A stretch of 64,000 nucleotides of DNA, from positions 186,049-250,048 of the forward strand of contig VXAZ01005708.1 of NCBI GenBank assembly GCA_013399875.1, given 5' to 3'. The notes beneath the pieces were generated by a model. That model was given only the letters and a program-made list of their open reading frames with translations. It ran no database searches and was not told where the DNA came from. Every line of letters begins with the position of its first letter. The first letter of the stretch is position 1. Of this stretch, positions 12,391 to 27,300 are shown in pieces. Made by a program: the position numbers and the translations under genes. This DNA is from Gymnorhina tibicen. Its lineage: Eukaryota; Chordata; Aves; Passeriformes; Artamidae.

Positions 12391-14593
12391 CTGCAGAGAA
12401 ATCAGTTCCTTACAGGTTATACAGGCTTACAAAACCTCTACACATGCAGAAATAAAACCACTTCCATTTGCTTAATTCTGACAATACCTAGCGAGGTACT
12501 TTAAATCTGGATTCGCCCAGCTATTATTCATTTCAAGCATAGTCAGTGCTTTAAATGCCTGGAGTGTCTGGACCATCCTCCCTACCTCAAGTTTAAAAAA
12601 AGATATATGTCCACAGTCCCATAGCCACAGATGTTCAACACCTGATGTGGCCAAAGGTACTTAAACAAGTTAGCAGGGCCAAAAAGGTGACTGAAGCATA
12701 TGTTATAAACAGAAAGGCTGAGGGAGTTGGAATTGCTCAGTCTGAAGAAGGCTCTTTCCAGGGGTGCCCAGTGACAACGCAAGAGGCAGTAGAGCAATAA
12801 CTGAAGTACAAGAAATTTAATTAAAATGTAGGAAAATGTATTTTACTGTGAGGAGGACTGAACGCAGAGAATTTGCCCGAAGAAGCTGTGAAGTCTACGT
12901 TTCTGGAGATGTTTAAAACCCAACTGGACATCCTCCTGAGCAACCTGACCTAGGCTGAGCCTAGAGAAACTTTCTCCTCAGTGAGCTGAGGGATAGGACT
13001 GGACTAGACAATCTCCAGATGCACTTTCAACCTCAACTACTCCATGAATTAAACTGTCATGAATCCTCAGAATCAGCGATTCAAGGCAAGAAAGGCTGAA
13101 GAAAAATAAGGCAGGGGAGCTCCAACTTCTTCCCCTGCATATCTACCCAGCCCAAAGATTACACACCGAAATAAAACTTTCATGCTCTGGGATATGATGC
13201 TTCAAAAAGCTTAGAGAAAGCATCACTGTTTACAGCAGATTTTTCTTGACCACCCTGCAGTTTTCTTTCACCTGACTCTTCCTTTTCTCCAATTAACAGG
13301 ATTCACTTTTTTTTTTCAAATTTTTGAAGGCAAAGATAATAAAGGATCTTTTTTGGATCCAGATTTGCTCTTGCAGATCCTATAATTTTTTAAGTTGTTT
13401 TTCTTGTGAAGTTCTCATGAAGTGTTTATAGTTAAGAACTAAAATAAATATATCTGCAATGGAGAGCTTGGACTTTGCCAGAGGGTTAAGAAATATGAGA
13501 TGGAAGACATCTGTGGTTCTGAAGCTCAAAGTTGCAGATAAATACGTTAACACATTATCTCCTTAAATGAAATGCTCAGTGTCAGATGCTTAAGGTGAAG
13601 ATCCTAAATCTGCTTTTAGACACTTAAATAAAGACCTGCAAACTATTTGTTGTATGAAACACAATACATTTAGGTCAGTGAATTCTTCAGTCAAATTAGT
13701 TCTCTGTAGCATTAACTCATTTCTTCATTTCTTCATCCTTCATTTCTCTTCTCCTCATAAGGTATTATGCAACAGCAAACTGGTATCTGTTCCCTGTGTT
13801 TGCTCATGTGATAGCAGTGCTCTTCCACTTAACTCTTCCCCTCAGAGCCTAGAGTACAGCCATTATAGATATGGTCACTGAAATAAACCAGAAAATGTGC
13901 TTAAAAACCTGTGAACATCCATTTCATACATGCAGCTGCTAAATAGGCAAATAGGGTGGTAATTATCATCACACTAAACTATAATAAAAAAAGAATCACG
14001 AGCACTGCAATTCAGATGCCTGGAAATGCTGGAATGAATACTGGCTGTGCCATTTAAATGGTAAAAACATAAAAGCATTCGCCTGTGCAGCGTACTCTGC
14101 CTATATTTAATTTTACAAGGGAGGCTGCAGTACAATGCATTTTGGTTTAGTTTCAGAAATGAAATGCAAGCCTTGCAAGACAGCTAATTAGCTACAAACC
14201 TACAACTCAAACTGCTTCAAATCTGATGTGCTCTTTCTAGCTGTTCACTTGCTCAGAGTGGGTGGTTAACACTGGTTATTTCCTGTCTGATCCCTGAGCA
14301 TTCATAAAGCCATTTTTCAAGGCAGTATTATATATATATTTCTGGTTCTGTCTCCTTTTTTTCTCAAGACAACTTCCATGAGGTCACAGTATTTGTCATA
14401 GTAATGATTGTGATGATATTTTTGTTAGTTTGTGGTGTATACAACAGTTTAGACTTGATCCAAAGCACCTGAAGGTCATCAATAGAGACTTTTTCATTGA
14501 CTTCTGTAGCTTTCACCCTTCGTACAGAAAGCCCAAGGACATCTGATAGTCCAGCGATGTCCCTTTAGGGAGAGCCAGGCTGCCAGCACTCAC
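12391..14593 (-). other. PDE3A intron 3 (2.2 kb)
   Basis: Intron containing one old CR1 fragment (about 12705-13053, annotated separately). Nothing else was recognised. Confidence 0.85.
12705..13053 (+). mobile_element. CR1 LINE 3' fragment, old
   Basis: The sequence follows the well-known 3' part of avian CR1: a GGCTGAGGGAGTTGG-like start, GTGCCCAGTGACAACGCAAGAG, a TTTTACTGTGAGG segment, CCAACTGGACATCCTCCTGA and a GACTAGACAATCTCCAGA end. Many substitutions relative to the consensus I remember mark it as an old copy. It is in sense orientation on the plus strand, opposite to PDE3A. Boundaries are approximate to about 30 bp. Confidence 0.85.
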
Positions 14594-14854
14594 CTTGGGA
14601 ATAGCTAGTTTCTCTCCTTTCTCCGGACATTCCTCCGAGTCGGAGCAGGTGTAGTTCTCACTGAAGGACACCAAGGGATTGACCCTTGGCTTGTGGATGG
14701 CCTGGAAGGTTAACTGTGTATTGAGCAGGTTGCTCACTGTTCTCAGCGATGTGCATACGTTGGGGGGCAGCGAAGGATCGGCCAGAAGGTCTGTGATGAG
14801 CCCGTGTGCTTCTCCCATGACAGCGATATCCACGGTGATACTGGTACCAGAAGA
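14594..14854 (-). CDS. PDE3A: PDE3A exon 3 (261 nt)
   Basis: The exon is 87 codons, phase 0 at both ends. It opens with [12 protein letters not shown] and ends with KLAIPK. Between them are the conserved block [20 protein letters not shown] and the acidic [11 protein letters not shown] stretch. These match the PDE3A region between the two N-terminal hydrophobic/regulatory segments and the phosphorylation cluster. The acceptor is TTCTTTAG|TCT, and the donor is AAG|GTGAGTG, close to consensus. Compared with my memory of human PDE3A, the bird sequence differs by a few conservative changes (T for A and N for S in the LRxVSNLLxTQ helix) and has one extra residue near [10 protein letters not shown]. 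The open frame runs on past the donor for another 27 codons, but those residues do not match PDE3A. Confidence 0.97.
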
Positions 14855-15276
14855 CTAAAGAAGAGATAAGTAACACATGTAAGACAACAGAAGTGAGCGA
14901 CCTGCTCAGTACTACCTCAAGCTGTGGTGAACCCTCTTCACAGCTTCTGTTAAAGTGGTTACAGGTGGAAAAATAATAACATGAAATAATTCTTTAAATA
15001 CAGAGAACAATGCTGAATAGATCAATCAACAGTCTGCAAATTGTAATTCCATCATATCTGATTTCACAGCTTTAACCATCTGCAGCTGACTTAACCCATC
15101 TGAATGAATTGTTCAGGCTCCCTATGGAGACACGGTCAATAGCCAGGGCTTACTTGCACAAATAATTTTGGAGACATGTCTTAGGATGGGAGGAGTCTCT
15201 CTTGAGAGAAGCCTGCATACTACCTACAGAGATACCTAGGACAACTAATGTTCAGTGCTTGTGCCTGGATGAATGA

Positions 15277-15318
15277 AATAATCCCAATTATTTCATTAAT
15301 AATCCCAATTATTTCCTG
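15277..15318. repeat. 21-bp tandem duplication
   Basis: Two adjacent 21-bp units share an identical first 18 bases (AATAATCCCAATTATTTC). Confidence 0.9.
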
Positions 15319-17292
15319 AGATTTTTAAAATATCTCCATGCAACTAAGCTATTAGTATTCTGGTATGGTAGCAACAACATTCTTCTCCAAGCAATTGCAT
15401 ATTGGGCAGCTATACCAAAACCAAAAGGGAGTAAAAACTGGATTTTTTAAATTTTAAAGTTGTCAAGTCTGTGAATTGACAGCTATATAATACAATTGCA
15501 AAGGACTAAGGATCTTTAAACTCTTAATATTAAGAGCAGTGACACTTGGATCCACACAGAAGTAGAACACCTAAAAAGGCAGGAGGCATATGGAATTTCA
15601 ATGCATTTCAGCTTCACTAGCTGGTGCACTAAAACCCATCATAAATTCTGCATGGAACTGCTAATTCAAGGCACTCCAAGAGTGACCATTTTCCCTTTGT
15701 TGTGTCTCTGACACATAAGCTCAATCCTGCTGCTACGGTTTGGGACTTAGTAGGTGTACGTGCAGTTTCCCAGAGAGACCATTGCAGCAGATTTTGTACT
15801 AATTTGCTCTCATGTATTTCTTAGAAAAAGCTAAAATACACAGTTTGCTAATGGGGAAGTTATGTCTGTGAAAAGAGCATACGAGTTACTTGGAGTGGCA
15901 AGCAAGGAGCATGGAGAATTGGTCAGACTTAGAAGGAGAGGGATTAAAGCCCCAGCCAGGAATGACTCATCAGTGACAGCGTTCATGGACCTCAAAACAC
16001 AAAGAACAGAGTTAACACAACTTGACACCACTTCTTTCTCAGAAAAGGCTTTACAGGCAATAAAAAAGTATTTCTGAGGAAAGTGATATATCAGTTAAGT
16101 ATAGCTAAACCTTTTCCCTCTGTCTTCCCTGTTGCATAACATCGACATCAGGACCTTGGCAAATAGATGTTTCACTCCACTGATCCCTTCCTCGTGTCCT
16201 ACTTCTTGCTAAGACGGAGGTAAGCTGCAGGACCATAAGATAGGCTTCCTCACTCACCAGCCTCTCCTGCAGCCAGAAAACCAGCCTCTTCCCACATTTC
16301 TTTGCCATGCTATGAAATAAAGCAAACCAGAAACCGCTTGATCTACTGCGGTGCTATTCCATCCTACTGAAAAAATTAATGCCTGAATTTAACTTAATGG
16401 CTCTTCCATTATTTAACATCTCAGGAGTGCATGCAGAAGATTCTGGCAGATGCTAAAGAAAATTCTTAAATTAAAGGACAAGGCTTGGGATGGGAGTAAT
16501 TAATTATCTATCTTAATCTCAGCCATGACAAATGGACCAAGGGGGAGTGAGGCAGAATACATCACTCAAAATGCGATAGAAGCCTCATATTTTCAGCAAA
16601 ACTGTGTCATCTACAGTTTGAAGTTCTATTAAGCCTGGAGCCTGGAGTTGTTGACCGCCAGTCAGAGACAGAGATTAATACTTCTATGAAGTAAACAAGT
16701 CTGACTCAGCGGGCTATAAGCAGAGATTCTGTACAGCAGCACTAATATTTTGCAAAGCAGCCAGCATTGTTCTCCATGATTAGTACCAAGTGGGGAGAGG
16801 GAGAGCCCTTCTCAACAGCAGATTTCTGCCACAGGGCGTCCAACTCCCTGTATTGCCATGTGTGTTGGTGACCCTTGCCTTAACTCTGAGACCCATCAGG
16901 TTTGTCCCAGTCAAATGCCAGGCTGTGATGAGTTATGTGAGTCACGAAATATGAATGTTTCATTCATCTCAGGGTGAATTTAGAGCACGATCAGACTAGT
17001 CTGACTAGGTAAAACTACAGGTATTTAAATAATTATTTTCTAAAAAATATTACCAATTGAATGCATAAGAACATTTTAAAATATTTTACTTCTCAGATTC
17101 TCTACTACAAAACAGTAGAGAACTGTGTCTGCTTTGCAGACCATTATTCAGAAAGTAAATGATAATGTGTTTCTCTAAAGGGCAAGGAAACCTGGAATTT
17201 AGTGTACTTCACTTTGATGATGTGAAAGCGAGAGAGAAAACTGGTGAAAATTTTAGAATAATGTAATCACATATATGTATATTGCATATATG

Positions 17293-17306
17293 CACACACA
17301 CACACA
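17293..17306. repeat. (CA)7 microsatellite in TA-rich context
   Basis: A short dinucleotide run flanked by TATATG stretches. Confidence 0.85.
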
Positions 17307-20300
17307 TGTACACAGATATATATGCAGGGAGCCTTTTTTTAGAGTAAAAGTGCATACAAAATCCATGCTCAGTCTTTGCAATTTGTTTTCCACTAACGTG
17401 CATAGCCTCTGCATGAACTGATTTGGATTCTTTCCAAACCACTTTACTCACTGAAGCTCCAAGGCCGGATGCTTGGGAATAGTGGCATGAACAATGTTTG
17501 CAATCAACACTAACAACTAATTTGATGAAACAAAACAAAACAACGAAGAGCTAAGCTAAGGTGAATTTAATTTCACAATGGTCAGTGTTCATTTACTCAT
17601 CTACGCCAATAATTGTGAATGCAGTTCCCTCCCATGAATTTTGGATACAACTGGCTTGCTGTTCACTTTGTGACTTCATTCCAGCCCTGACTTCAGCAAT
17701 GTCATGCAGTGACTAAAACTGAAACGCTCTAGGGCATGAGAATGAGAAAGCAAACAGGCTGGGAACAGAAGCAAAACTAAACAGGCTCATTTTTAACTAA
17801 GATAAGAAGAAAAATTAATTCCTTACAGTGCTGAAAAACAGCTGGTTTAGGCCACGGTGCCATCTGGAATTACTAACTGGGCCCAAATGCACTTGCTGCA
17901 TGTTGAGGCTTCCTTTTATGTACAGAAATAAAATAAACCACCCCAAAACATACTGCTGCATGTGCAGTACCAAACCTCAAAAGTAGCATGTCCCAGTATC
18001 ACACAGATGATTTTTGTCAGGGCAAGAAACACAGTGTAAGGAACACTTTTATATTCAACATGAAAACAGTATTCTGGAAAATTTTAATAATCATTTTAGA
18101 TTTTTTAGGTTTGACCCGTCTGTTTTGGAGTCTGCAAAATACCTAGAAAAGTTTTCAAAATTTACATAACCTTCATCGGGCTTTTCTATTACAGGTCACA
18201 AAATCCCATTTGTTTTCTTTGGTTAAATTGTATTATGCACAAAACTCTAAGAATAGCTTTTTACTCAGCAGAGGAAAAAGCAGACAAAACTGTGGAGGAA
18301 AAATGAATTTAGGAAAATAAGAATAACAAATTCCTTTAGCCATAAGACCTGATAGATAAATTTAGGCATGAACGATTCCTGTTGGCTCACCTGTGGAGCA
18401 GATTTGACATCCATACACTTAACAGATGCCTTACCACAAAGAAAAGTCTTCCCCCTCCCCGTTCATGCTTTGCATATGATTCTCATCCAGCCTAACTAAA
18501 AAACACTTCTCTCTCCAACCTACAAAAAGGGTGATTATCATGACAACACAAAACCAGTCAAAACTTAAGCAAGGAAAAAAAACCCAAACCAATTATCAAA
18601 TACAAACCACAATTCATTTCACACAGCCTCACGTTAGGAAAAAATAAAAACTTCATTTGCTGTGGTTTGTACAAGGAAAAGCAATGAAGGCAGAGATGCT
18701 GGCCTTTTACCACGTTACACTCAAGAACACTCTGTAAGCAAAAGAATGAGGCAGGCGAGGAGGAAAAAAGAAAAGAAAAGCAGCATCCAGCGTATCTTCA
18801 ATCTTCACACAATTACGAGCAACTATAAATCACAGTTTGATATGGTTTCCAAGTCACATAATAAATGTTCAGGCCAAGATGTCTGGAAACAAAATTAAAA
18901 GCAAATATAATTCTCCATTATTTTAATGTCCGCAGAGCAATTTGAAGGATAAACATCAATTGGCTTCTATGGAAATAATGAATCATTTTAAAGGCGCCAC
19001 AGACTTAACTACTCCACCTTCCACTGAATGACTAAGGAAAAAAAGCGTGCATGCAATTCTTTCACATTTCATTTTTCTCTATTTAAAGTTCTAGAACTGG
19101 AGTATTTTTATTTTTATTTCTCTCTTATTTTGTTCTAACACAAGATTTCAGATTTTCTCTTCTCTGGTGAGCAAACAAGACGTTTATGAGAATCTTTTCT
19201 CCAGCTTAATGAAGCACAGCATTCCCACTGCTGTCTGGAGGTGAACTGGCCACAGGCTCTGTAAGGCACACTCCTTGGTAGGGCTGAAAATAGCATCTTC
19301 CTGTTGTCTCATCACATTGATCAAAGAAAACCTTTCCAAGGCATCTATGTAGTCACCGACTTTGCTGTTGAGTCTTTAAAGCACCCAGAGCCACATAACC
19401 ACAAACCAGACACTGAAGCACAAAAGATGAGCCCACAATGAAGGAAACTTGAAACTTGCTTGAGCCATAACAATTTTAATTTTAATCCTGGTTCTAAGAT
19501 GCTTGAGATGGCACCACCACAGCAAAGCAGACCTACCTGATAACAATTACACTGAACTCTGATCTGCAGAGCAGAAAATGTCATGACTGCCACATGAAGT
19601 GTATCTGTAGCGCGAGCGCATGCCAGAAAGATGCCAGAGTCCAAGGATCACAGAGCAGCCAGAGGAAGTTTTTCAAAGTAGTTCTGCAAACACAGGATCT
19701 AACGAAATGGGTCTCACTAAGAGTTACACTTTTTGTCCCCTCACTGTATTGCAGTGACCCCTTTCCCCAGCAACAGACCTGGGGCCACAAAGTCAGCAGG
19801 ACGTGGCCCTGCCTGGGGCTAGGTGTGCGTGTTGTTGAGCAGCCTCATACAGGGCTGGCTCTGTAATCTCACAGTATATTAAACTACCAGTCTTCCACTA
19901 CCAAGCAAGGTAACTGATTTGGACCTTCCTCTAGTATCCCACCATTGGCTAACAAAATTTCTGGGAAGGTAATCACCTCTGAAACATCCTCTCATCTGCC
20001 ACATTTGTTTGAAACTGTCACAGTGTAGCACGGCCACGTAAGACTACTTTCTTTAGCATACCAGGATGACAACACCACCATTCTTGAAGAAAGAGGTACT
20101 GGTTTGAGAAGGAAATACTTTTTCCCCCTTCTTATAAAACCTGTGGAATGTATCACTGTCTATAGCACAGTTTGTCTGGGGAGGCAGCTGCCATCCCCAC
20201 ATCCTGCATCTGTACCTTAGGTAACACCACTCACAAAGCTCATAGTTACAGCTGACTAACTTTCTTCCATTACAGGATCTTTCAGTTCGTGACAGCTTTG

Positions 20301-23300
20301 TCAGCCAAAGAGCTCAGACTGAAACATATACTGCCAGGTATTTGTCTGGGGTGAATTATTTCAGCGTTTGAGAAAAATTGCTCAGACATTTATAAGAAAA
20401 CTGTTGGAGTCTTATCCATGCTAAAAACTCTTTGTAAACTGATACCGCCTAATCTGCAGCAGGCACTGAAGGTGCAGGAAGGCCTTTTGCTTTCCCTGCC
20501 CTGATATGTCCAGATTTGGTTGTGAAGTCCCTGGGAAAAACGAAACCAAAGCTAGCCCAGCATGACCTCTACGAGTTGTCAGAAAACCACCACCGAACTG
20601 CCCTAAGTGTGCTCACCTCCACACACTGCACCCTGTCCTCGTGCACTGTGCACAACATTCCAAGGGGCAAAGGATCACACTTAAGAAACAGAGAACACAT
20701 GTGAGTTCTATGAAGTTTTGGTGCCACCCGTAACTTTCAAGGGAGGCTATCAGTTCTTGCTTTCAGGTCACCTAGCAGGCTTTTCCAGATTTGTTACACA
20801 CACCGAAAGGAAATATCCTTGGGGTCACTAGCAACCAAGCAACAATAAAAACATAGATGCAGAAATAATCTCAAGTAGTGGGAGGATTGGATTTGTTAAG
20901 ATTCAAGACCTACAGACCAGGAAAGTCTGAACCCATGTGGATGCAAGTACTGGACACAGCCCAGTGCAACATCATTAAATCCCTGTCATTTATATCTGAC
21001 AGAGAGGACCTCAAATGAACTAACTCCACTGGTACTGACATAAAGTAGTACTTAATTTTTCACATTCCCTCCTGCCACAGTAGAGCACAGCTGGAAAACC
21101 CTGGAAGGCACAGGGAAAAGTGGCAGAGGGTTGTCCCCAGAGAGTGTGCTGGGTGGCACAGCATGGCAAGGGGCAAGCTGCAACCAGCCATACATGTGCT
21201 CTGCCTTGGGCTCCTTGGGAAATCCCAGTTCAAGTGAAGCCACTCAGACAGTTGGGATGACCTTCTGCACAAGGCACGCCATGAGGAGGATCCAGGGAAA
21301 GCAGCTCCTGGAAGGAGGCGAGAGCACAAGCTGAACTTCCTGGCTAAGAGCCGCTGGTCACAGCTTGCAAACCTTGTGGAAACTCTGACGCTGATGTTTG
21401 ATGTTCTCAGCAAAGCCTTGGGGACTCAGTCACCCAATTACAAGGGACTTTCTGTGCTATTTGTCTGCCTAAAAACATTAAACTGTCACAACTATCCAGC
21501 CCAAAGAACTACTTGATGATGTAGAGCAGCTCACAGAGTCAGTCACAGTCAGGGTTGATTATTTAAAATGTAGACACCACTCCAACTAAACTAGGAACTT
21601 TAAAAATTATTGTTTTTAATTAAAGCACAGCAGATGGGAAAAATTAAATTCTAAATGGGGCTCAAATCTGCTTTGAATAACATAGACTGAGGAAAACAAT
21701 TCTGTACTTCAGAGGCTGTCCTCAATTGTCTTACATTATTGTTCTCCAATTTGTACATCACATGGTCACAAATTGGTAGCTTGAAGCTGATGGTTTGTGT
21801 TCATACGAAGAAAGCAGTGACAACTGTCTTCAGCCTCAACTTGAGCTGCAGTAACACAAGCTGGGACCCAGCAGGAGTGGGATGCTGGGTGCACACACAC
21901 TGGAGGATAAGTCATCTATTAATACCTGGTGATCTTACCCAGTTGAGTTTACAGCTCCAACGTCCCTGCTTAGCACGGAAAGCTATTTTAATTCTACAGT
22001 CAACTAAAACAGAGCAGCCAAATACACAGCATGAGTTAAAAAAAGATCCATTGAAAGCAATAATCACTGTTCTGCCTTCTGCGTACTAACTAATCCTCCC
22101 ACATTTTCAACTTGACAGTCTCAGTTACACCAGAGCAAAGCCAAAGGAGTCGCACACTGCCGTATTTTCTCCCTTTCAAAGTATTTCAGGCTCTTTTGGG
22201 ATGCAACTTGAGAAGCGACATCACAATTAGCAGCAAACTGCAGAAATAGGTATGAAAATAACCCCAGCTAAAGATCCACATCCACCTCAGCCCTTCACTA
22301 AAAACTGTTGAACAGTATTAAGAAGAGCATTACCAATATCATTAAAAACGTAATGCAAATAAATGCAGCCTCTAAATGAAGACAAAAGATTGGGGGGGGG
22401 TGGAGTGAAGAGTTGCTACACAGGGTGTCAAATACATTTTCAGTTACTAAAAACGAATTGCCATAGGAGAATAAATTGAAAAAAAAACAAAAGAAAACTT
22501 GGTAACGTTTTAAAAAGGAGTGTTAAAAACCAGAATAAGAGAAAATTAGGAAGTAATCATCAGTGAAGCTGCAAATAAAAGAGCCTTTAACGTTCAGTCT
22601 GTTCATACTGGAATTAGGACAGGGTTTTGGAAATGACAGCAGGAGCCAGATGTATATGCTGGGCCATGTTTTCCATATGCCACAGCAACAGAGCAGAAAG
22701 ATCCCATGAACTTCTCCAGTGACCATGAACACTAATGATATTTAGTGGTCCAGTTTTAAGAATGGGCTTTCCCTGAAGCCAAAGGCAGGCAGAGATATTC
22801 TGCAGCTTTCAAAAAGGACAAATCCTCTGCACATCAAACTCCAGTGAGAGCTTCACAACAAATTGGTCAAATTTAAAAATTTTTTTCTTCTCCATCAGAC
22901 CTTGTGGCTTGCATTATTTCAGTTCTCCTGATTTTAAGCACTCACAGTAATACCAGTTAATAGCCACTGAGTGCTACAGATGCCTCCTCCTCTTTCTCAT
23001 GACTTTATGTCACTAATGAACTCCTCTGTGAAAAGAATTAATCATTTTTCTGTAACACTTGGCTTTGGATTCTTATATTATGACTCATTCAAGAAAAACA
23101 ACTGTAGCTCTAGGGACTTGCAGCCCCCAAATCCTTCATCATAGCTGCTGCAGAGCTATTATTTCTCTAAAGTACAAGCTACTAACATCTAAAGCCATGA
23201 CCTGCAAAAGACACACTAAGCATGCACTAGATGTGAAAATCCCCCACCTCCCCTAGATTATTTGCAGGCAGACTCTTCAGTGAAGATCAGGACAGAGAGA

Positions 23301-24301
23301 AACCGTAATTCATACACAAGAAAAATAAAACACTATCCTCTGCATGCCTTCTATGATATTAAAATAATTTTTTTCACTTACCACAGATATAAACTGACAG
23401 ACCGGCAAGCCCTGAGGACTGCTTTCAACCTACTTCATCCTTGACCTGCAAGGACCAACTTAAAGACACACTAGTTTAGTTTATACTGTGGGTTTATTTT
23501 GCCTTTGCTGTCACGAATGAAAAAAGAAAGGGAAAAAAAAAAATTTGCCTGCTGAGATACAAGGTACACAGCTGATCACCACAGGTCAATGCCTGCATCA
23601 GATGGCCATTTTCAGCCACTGCTGTTCTGACCTTTAATCTACACACTGGATGCTAATGGCTCTAGGTTCTTCTAAGTCATCTCAGCAATCTCTAATTTCT
23701 TCCATGTAGCTGGTGACTGATTTGCCTCGTGCACAGCTTTAATCTAAGACAAGTCTTACTTTCAACTTGTGTCTTTTAGGTTGCGAGCAGTGCTTGACTT
23801 GCATTTTAGAGAAGACAAAAGTAAAATGCATGTAATATTCCTAATTATGACACCCTGGCTGCTTCTCAATTCCAATTAGAGACAGACCCAATCTGTACTT
23901 CTGCATCATTAATATCTCACCATACTGAACTCTGACTGTCTGGCTCAGGGTCTGCACTATTTTATGAGGGCCAAACACTTTCGTGTGTTTGGAAAGCTTG
24001 CATTCAAATTCACATCTAAATATAACAGCAGCAGCTTCTCATTTACAAAAGGCAACAGAACCATAGAGACCAAAAAACAGACACAGACCATGAAGCACTG
24101 GTGCTTATGCTGGCAACCACACTAGACAATGATTTCTATCTCTACAGTGAGTTTTGTTTTCTGCTTGGATGTGGATATTAAGAAAAAAAAAAACAACTGT
24201 GGGTTGAACATGGATTTTTTAAAATGTTAAATATCCTTGTGAAGCTAAACTTCAGTGGTTCATCTGAATCTACTCCAGTAAGAAATCACTGGTGATGCAC
24301 C

Positions 24302-24326
24302 AGTAAGTGCAATAGAAGCACTTACT
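24302..24326. repeat. Small inverted repeat (9-bp stem, 7-nt loop)
   Basis: AGTAAGTGC and GCACTTACT are perfect complements around AATAGAA. Confidence 0.85.
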
Positions 24327-27300
24327 ACCACTCAGTAGGTAGGCTGAATAGGTCCTGGCAGACGGGTTAAAAGTCTTAAATGAATTTTTAAAAGGAGGTA
24401 TAGAAAAGAAGTATCAACGTACAAATCTGTTTTATCATCTAAAATCAAAGACTTTGGAAGATACATCAATACAGAGCCCTGATATTTTAGCTCAGAACTA
24501 ATCCTACTGATTGGTGCACACAGTATTGAGCTGTTTGCTGATGAGACTTATAATCACGATTCTGTCACAGAGCTCTCTTACACAGAGAACAGTGTGGTGT
24601 CCTCACAAACAAGAAACAGCAGCTCAAAGTAGGCAGCTCAAGGATTCGCAGTGCATTGACAACTTTAGACAAACACAAAAAATATTTTTGTACTGACAGA
24701 AAAATTAATGGGTTTGGAATTTCTGGCAACGGAAAGGGCTTATTTTGGCTTTGCTTCAGCAATTTTAGAGCAGTTTTATTAAAAGATAGGAACAAGAAAT
24801 CACGTCAGCTTCTCAAAACTTAAATCTTTAGTTTGAAAATGATGAAATGAAGTTCTTCAGTTGCTTTTTTTCAAAAAGGTTATGGCTTCTCTTTGTGAAG
24901 AACAGCCTGGTGCCCATATTTGCATTGTTTTCTGCATCAGACTTCTGTAGAGGCATAGTGTGTCTCTTGTGGTCAGAGGCTCATAGTTGGATTAAATGAG
25001 ATCCATAATGGATTAGACTCCAGAGATGACTTCAATATTCAGGTTTGTTAACACTGGTGACCTAAGGCAGGGCACTGAAGCAAAAGATCTCTCCCCAAAG
25101 TCAGTTTAACTTTGAGGGGTTAAGCTCAGAACAACAAAAATAAAAGACCAGTTTAATCACAAGAAAACACTTGACTTCGTACCCCTGACCTTGGTGAACA
25201 GTCACGCACATCTCTCATCAAAATGCTCTATGTAAACATATTTGTTAACAAATTGAAACAGACCACAAGCTAAATTGTTTGCCATACGGTGCTCTGACTG
25301 ATCAGCTGATGAAGCATATGGATTCTGTCTTCCTAATTCTCTATTATCTTCCTGACTGCTTCCATCTGAGCGTTACAACTGGCCCCAGATATCCTATTTA
25401 TCCCATTAAAGTAAAATAAATAAACACATGAATTGCTGAGCAATTCTCTCTGTACACCCTCCTTCTTCTCCTAATGAATTTGAGAGACTTTTGGCAACAT
25501 TAGGAAACAACCTTCTCTAGGAAGAAGAATCACTTCACTTAAATGATTTGTTCTTTTAATTACTGTCATTCCTAGCTAACACAGAGCAGAAAATGCATAT
25601 CAGTAATGCTCACTGTGCAACAGGTTGGCATTTTGCCAGGAGTCTGAAGACTGCCCTTAATCTAAGTAAAAATTTATTTCTATCCACTTCCTCTTTTATT
25701 GCAAGCAACAACTACTCTGGAGAGCAAAGGTGAAGCATTCTGTATGATGCTACAGCAAAATGAAATACCTAACCAAATTAAATATGCACAACACTTTTAC
25801 CCACCTGCCCTTTCATTCTTCACTGACAGATCAAAGAAACATGTTTGATTTCCTGTCAATAAAAACAAGGTGGCACAAGAAGGCAATGTGAAGAGGTCCC
25901 ACTTTGTTCTGCTTTTTAGGAAAGATGCCTTTAGTTAAGATGGCATTTTTCTGGCATGGTATAAATATGCCTTTAAGTCATGACTAACTATATAATTATC
26001 TAATTCTATACAGAGCCACAGTAATAAACCTTACACACATGTTAATAGCTCAGTTTAAATAAGGGAAGGGGAATTAATTGGAAAGAAAGGAATTAACATT
26101 TAGTTGGCCTTTTTTTAAACAGAGGGGAAAATGCAAATCAAAAACTGTCTCTAAAGACTATTTAATCTTTTGTGTATAAAGACAACCACATAAGCCCATG
26201 CCAGCTACAAAAAAACAGACAAGCTACAAATACTTCACATTTAACTCTGAAACCTGATTTGTGTGGGTTTGGGTGTACTTTATAACCAGTCAAGAAAGAT
26301 AAAACCATGTTCCTCACCCTAGATAAAATTTAGGGTCTGCTTTAAGGCCTTGCTTATGTGACCAGCCTAAATGCAAACCAGCCAAAGGACGTTTCACCAA
26401 GTGCACAGAGTAAGTTATTTTAGATAAAACCTGTCAATTGGCAGACTTCTAACCACACACAGTAACCATTTCTGCTTGTAAAATGATGTTCATTTAGCTC
26501 TGTATAAACAATTTATGAATCCACCTTTAACATAACACAACCTTTTCTCCCTGCACCAAGCTGACAGCCATGGAAAACCCGCATGGCTCCAGAGCAGCAG
26601 GCTGAACTCTGTTTCCCCTCAGGCAGCAGCAGCGCTGGTGATGATCTGCACGCCAGCCCTTCATTACTGACGAGAACATAACGAGAGAGGAGATCAGAGA
26701 GCAGGTCTCGTGCTGGAACCCAGCCACAGCCTCACTTAGAAACCAAGCCAGGCAGACTGGGAGCTCCCAGGAGATGGACCAAGGAAGCCCAAAATGTCAC
26801 TCCTCTCTCTAAGGGTTACTGCCTGCCCACCAGTGTCTCCAGGGTCAGCGGCACAGCAAAAGGTGAAAGGGCAGGAGACAGGGTCAGGCAGCACAGATAG
26901 GAGGACATCCAGCTGCACAAGTGAAAGTCAGACCGGGAAAAGGGGATGGGAGGCGAGAAAATGACAGAAGACCTAGTTTGAACACCTATTCCAGGCTAGA
27001 GCACAAATACTTCCATAAATGAGCACACCACCCAGGACACCTAGCGCCAGGTGACCACTCCAAGTGAGTCAGTGCCTCAGGAGAGGGTGCCTCAGGTAAC
27101 AGCCATGGTACAACTGAGCAGAACTTTTCATACGGGGCATGGGGATCCCGCAGCTTTAGGTGCAGAAAAGCCTTTCCCAGGCATCACCAGATGGCACTAC
27201 TCTTCCTTCAAATTAAGACTGTAGCACTGCTGTGCCCACGAAATGCTATCACCGATTTGGGAGGAAAAAGATCTTAATCCATGTTTTTTATATATTAGCC